Assembly (NCBI GenBank): GCA_024509875.1
Contig: JAMPIV010008516.1
Location: forward strand, 972,501 to 1,036,500
Direction of reading: 5' to 3'
Length of the DNA: 64,000 nucleotides
DNA from: Oreohelix idahoensis
Taxonomy: Eukaryota > Mollusca > Gastropoda > Stylommatophora > Oreohelicidae
The notes below the pieces were generated by a model. The model was not told where the DNA came from. It worked only from the letters and a program-made list of their open reading frames with translations, and searched no databases. A program made the translations under genes and the position numbers. Shown one piece after another: positions 60,584 through 64,000 of this stretch. The first letter of the stretch is position 1; each line of letters begins with the position of its first letter.

Positions 60584-60824
60584 TTTTTTTGTACAATTAT
60601 TAAAAAGTTTTGTTAACGAATTAAAAGCAACTACAAACTCAAAATTATCATCTTAAAAATATAAATACGGAAAATATATTAATTTCAAGTTGATAAAAAT
60701 TGTTTTATAGATGTTACAAAATTTGTATTTAATTTAAATGAACACGTAGTTAAAATTTATTGTGTATTATATTATAGGCCGCCAACATTTTATCTGTAAA
60801 CGACACATTCACATGATCGTTAAG
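60584..60824. promoter_or_regulatory. Putative bidirectional promoter, INTS7 / COMMD1
   Basis: 241 bp separate the two divergent start codons, so both 5' untranslated regions and core promoters must fit here or overlap the coding starts. The sequence is A+T-rich with no clear TATA box assigned and no CpG cluster. Confidence 0.65.
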
Positions 60825-60992
60825 ATGGCAGACGATGCTAAATGTTTCTTAGCTCTGTTGAACGGTATTGCTAGAAGGAATTATTATGGACATTCTGAAT
60901 TAACAGATGATGTTCTGAAAGAAGAGATTTATCCAGATCTTGCGCAGGAAGACTTTGCTCGGATTAACTCAAGGGCTGCCGGATTAATAAAG
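60825..60992 (+). CDS. COMMD1: COMMD1 exon 1 (5' part of gene)
   Basis: 56 codons from the ATG at 60825: FLALLNGIARRNYYGHSELT, DDVLKEEIYPDLAQEDFARI and RAAGLIK. It aligns with the human COMMD1 N-terminal helical domain (LLNALAQDTFHGYPGITEEL, YPEVPPEEF, GILK), and the donor AAAG|GTATTT falls at the matching GILK position, phase 0. COMMD1 is a subunit of the COMMD/CCDC22/CCDC93 complex acting in endosomal sorting and NF-kB control. The next exon is not seen up to 64000. The in-frame upstream ATG at 60762 is not preferred because homology starts at 60825. Confidence 0.88.
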
Positions 60993-61589
60993 GTATTTAT
61001 TACCTATTGAACGCTGAAGTGTGATGGTGGGTGTGTTAACATTGCAAAACTGTGTTTAGAGAAACGCAGCCTTCACGAAAGAGAGAGAGAATTTTGTTTC
61101 TTTTTTAACGTATAAGCACAATTGTGATTGTCCCTATTTACAATGATTTGACAAATGTGATGCCACTTTCTCAAATCGGCAGTTGTTCATATTATTTGGA
61201 ATTAAAAATCAAAATATATCCTAATTATAACCCATCAGAGGTTGAACGGGATATGTTTCTTCATTAATTTAAAAGAGAGAGAGAGAGAGAAACTCTTATA
61301 ATTATTATATTTTTTACAGATTCGGTAGGGTGGGAGGAGTTTAAGAGATTTGAGAACAAATTTTGATACTTTGACACTTGCATATTCACACTCGGTACAT
61401 GTGCAAAATTATTCAGTTTCTGGTTTCATCTGTTTCAAAGAAAAAAGTTATTGAAAACTATGGTAGGCAGAGAACCAAAAGAGAAAGACAATAAACATAA
61501 GCATAACTGAAGAGAACCTCATCATGTAAGATAAATTGCTACAGAAACCACCACTCAAGAGTACAGGTGAGTTTAAATGAAGGACAGTG
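60993..61589. other. COMMD1 intron 1, left part
   Basis: Intronic. It contains a short GA run (61273-61290) and no recognised gene or element. Confidence 0.5.
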
Positions 61590-61950
61590 GACCGTATGTT
61601 CGTTACAGTGTCAAAAAAGACTTGAGATCCTAATCATAACCATAATGACCTGGGTGAGTTATTTAGATCAGGGGTTCTCAACCTTTAATTGCTTATGGCC
61701 CCTTCTGAGCCTCATTTACATCTGTGGCCCCCTTCGTAGTCACTGTTAGCTGGGAAAAAAGGTACTTTACCACCTTACTGTGGCCCCCTAAAAATACAGC
61801 ATCCCCTGGGGGGGAGTCATATGGCTCACGTTAAGAACCATTGATTTAGATGACTTTGAAGAACATGTCCCGCTATTATTCACTTCAACCTTTCAGGCAG
61901 CATCCCTCTGTTTATGTGAATTCCATATGTGCAGTTTTGCTAATGTACGA
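61590..61950 (+). pseudogene. Decayed fragment of the FCYVCG-type repetitive family
   Basis: Short translated scraps on both sides of a hAT MITE, and a 36-bp segment (61911-61946) identical to 63150-63185 in the larger copy downstream. This suggests a second, very decayed copy of the same family. The assignment is tentative. Confidence 0.4.
61669..61843. mobile_element. hAT-type MITE (175 bp)
   Basis: Terminal inverted repeats CAGGGGTTCTCAAC / CAATGGTTCTTAAC and a perfect 8-bp duplication ATTTAGAT (61661-61668 and 61844-61851). Non-coding. Confidence 0.9.
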
Positions 61951-62747
61951 GAGACCTAATTCTCCTAGCTGCTCTTTATGTGTGAGACAATTTTGCTGTT
62001 TTGTGATTCTGTGTGGGGCACGGCTGTTTGCCAGCGATCTTTTAGTTATTTCCCCTTTTTCCCCGACCGCGCTATTTATAGCCCACTTGACAGAGGTCAC
62101 GTGGTCAACTTCCTAATGGGAAAAACATGTGGCGATGTTTACTTTTGATAGGGCTTAATTAATGCTTTTAGGCTACTTTATTATTATAAATACCGGCTTT
62201 AATTTTGCGTAAAGCTAGACTAGAAATGATAGAGTAAATTTTAGAACAAGAACAAACATTTTATCACAATTAGAACAGAAGATATAATAGTCTGAAATAG
62301 TGTAAAATTTACGTTTTTTTTATATTTTGTTATGGTTTGTTTATAATGCAATTTTCACTAAATCGGTCACAATCAACATGCATAACAAATTACAGAAATC
62401 AAAAGTAGAAAACCTGCAAAAAATGGATATCAAAGTTTTGTTTTGGTTTCATGCGTCAAACATTAATTACACTGACAAACAACATTTTTCTTTCTTATAT
62501 AAGTGTTCTTAGGTCAGTTTCTTGCGCTGATTTCAAATCTGAAATCCGTTTATCTCTATCACATCGGGTTCTTAAGATATTTGTGAATAAATATATTTTT
62601 GGGAAACCGTTATTTGCTCCGTTTCATTTTTACTATATAACTTATTAAAAATTAATAAAATGCAAAATAATTCTACTTTTTATACTGCTAAAAGATGCAT
62701 GACTGTTTATTTTGCAAATAGTTACTGTATTTTGAAATAAAGGAAAT
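61951..62747. other. COMMD1 intron 1, unassigned
   Basis: A+T-rich; no domain in any open frame (including 61850-62116 and 62327-62512). No exon matching the second COMMD1 segment was found. Confidence 0.45.
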
Positions 62748-64000
62748 ATGGCTTATAGAAGTTGTAGAAATTCGGCTGATCTGTTCTGTTACGTGTGCGG
62801 ATATTTTACCGATCGTGTTCACCAGAAAAACTTTACACCATTACTAAAGAAAGCATATGAACTTTATTTCGATTCGAAAGTTGATGACGCCCTTGGAAGC
62901 CAAATGCAGTTTGTTCGACTTGTGCAAATACATTGGCAGGTTGGTTACGAAAATCGCTTAAGCATAAGTCGATGCCTTTTGGAGTGCCAGTAATTGAACC
63001 GACAAATTTACTGATTGTTACTTCTTTTTGACAAATATCCATGGTTTCACTTTTAAAACTAGAAAGTCTGTGGTTTATCCAAATATTGAATCGCTTTCGA
63101 AACCATTGCCTCATGATTCACGTGCGATCCCAGCATCCGTTCCCTCTAATTTATGTGAATTCCATATGTGCAGTTTTGCTAATGTGAATGAGTTCACTTA
63201 ATTAACCATTAACTTTCAGATCTAATACGTGATCTCGCTCTTACCAAAGGACAAGCGGAATTATCGGTTGACTCAAAGAATGGAATCTTTTAGCGCCCAA
63301 TGTCTAAATTTCGTCATAGACACAGAGAACTTGTTCAATACTTTGAGATGGATGATGACAGTTGCTATTGCAAAGATGTAAACGGTCTAATGGTGCAACT
63401 CGGTCATGAGCACAGTCAACGAATGGCTTTTCATCGACTCTTCCAAGACTAGTTAAAAGCCATGTTATTGCATAACGGAAATTTATTTTCATCAATTCCA
63501 GTCGCCTACTCTGTTCGTATGAAAGACACTTATGACAATATGGCTATACATTTGGCAAAAATAAAGTACATTGACTATCAATGGCGGATTTGTGGAGACC
63601 TAAAGGTCATTGCGCCCAATGGGCTGATCACCCGTTGGCTTGTCACACCGATTACGGAAACAACGGCAGATGGATCTATTTGTTGTTGCCCTAAAGACGC
63701 CGCTAGGCGTGATGGGAAACTACAACAGAGAAAATCAATCTGCTGTTGCCCTCAAGACGATGATTTGACTTTTGATAAAGGCATTGCAATTCTCACGGGC
63801 ATGCAGACCGGGTATACTAAATTTTGTTGCTTCCTATGTGAATGGGACAGCCGCAACAGACAGGAACATTATGCAAGAAAGGTGTGCTCTATCAGGGATC
63901 GTATGCAGCTCGGGCATAAAAATTTTGCCGTAACAAAGAGCATCATTTTACCACCGTTACATATAAAGTTGGGGCTCATGAAGAATTTCGTAAAAGCGTT
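62748..64000 (+). pseudogene. Decayed copy of an uncharacterised repetitive protein family (FCYVCG type)
   Basis: The order of preserved pieces follows a protein family I recall as common and unnamed in arthropod, cnidarian and mollusc genomes: NSADLFCYVCGYFTDRV and LLKKAYELYFDSKV at the start, then in changing frames SKFRHRHRELVQYFEMDD, KDVNGLM, SSIPVAYSVRMKDTYDNM, WRICGDLKV, GYTKFCCFLCEWDSRNRQ and LPPLHIKLGLMKNFVKA at the window edge. There are many frameshifts and stops. About 155 bp of LINE-tail-like sequence (63615-63770, with GCCGCTAGGCGTGATGG) interrupts it between GDLKVIA and the GYTKFCC block. It continues beyond the window. It is not a COMMD1 exon. Confidence 0.7.

Noticed and set aside
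60762..60824. Upstream in-frame ATG for COMMD1
   Set aside because: The extra residues have no similarity to the family; the ATG at 60825 matches the known N-terminus.
61850..62116. 88-codon ORF with several Cys residues
   Set aside because: Overlaps the decayed repeat fragment and shows no domain; the Cys pattern is irregular.
62748..62993. 81-codon ORF as a second COMMD1 exon
   Set aside because: Its sequence matches the repetitive FCYVCG-type family, not the COMM protein.

Overview
This is a eukaryotic, animal-type genomic window: about 62% A+T by eye, long introns, splice sites with GT..AG ends, and a dense nested load of retrotransposons and DNA transposons. I could not fix the species. 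The mix (Tc1, mariner, hAT, piggyBac, pogo, Penelope, RTE-like, CR1/L2-like and Jockey-like LINEs, a Gmr1-like LTR element, tRNA-derived SINEs) fits an invertebrate. Several repeat families resemble ones I associate with molluscs, but that is a weak inference.

Only two host genes are recognisable. The minus strand from 60583 down to 647 carries the first ten coding exons of INTS7 (Integrator complex subunit 7): 60496-60583, 46282-46411, 40279-40425, 38474-38611, 31828-31957, 25195-25434, 24769-24883, 18458-18559, 5427-5624 and 647-828. They total 1470 nt, exactly 490 codons, with matching phases at every junction. The C-terminal half lies beyond the left edge. On the plus strand the first exon of COMMD1 (60825-60992) starts 241 bp from the INTS7 start, so the two genes are head to head and probably share a bidirectional promoter.

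Nearly everything else is mobile DNA in the INTS7 introns. Intron 9 (829-5426) holds a near full-length RTE-like LINE. Intron 8 (5625-18457) holds a complete LTR element with 475-bp LTRs and a 5-bp target duplication. Its integrase precedes its reverse transcriptase (Gmr1-type order), and a 2.4-kb solo LTR interrupts its RNase H; a LINE fragment follows. Intron 7 (18560-24768) holds a Penelope-like element split by a 1.7-kb solo LTR, and a hAT MITE. Intron 5 (25435-31827) holds a CR1/L2-like LINE and a purine-rich tandem repeat. Intron 4 (31958-38473) holds a second RTE-like LINE copy split by a 0.76-kb solo LTR, a LINE RNase H fragment, a tRNA-SINE, a pogo-type MITE and a 1.7-kb solo LTR. Intron 2 (40426-46281) holds a nearly intact Tc1 transposon and old LINE debris with a mariner MITE. 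Intron 1 (46412-60495) holds an 8.5-kb LTR element whose only long reading frame carries a DEK_C-like domain, plus a palindromic mariner derivative, LINE debris and piggyBac-type and hAT MITEs. Right of COMMD1 exon 1 lie a hAT MITE and decayed copies of an uncharacterised repetitive protein family.

The points most worth following up are the Gmr1-type element with apparently identical LTRs around a nested solo LTR, the unexplained splice-acceptor/exon/poly(A) unit inside that solo LTR, the DEK_C-bearing LTR element with tandem LTR-end/primer-binding repeats, and the hammerhead-like core in the Penelope element.
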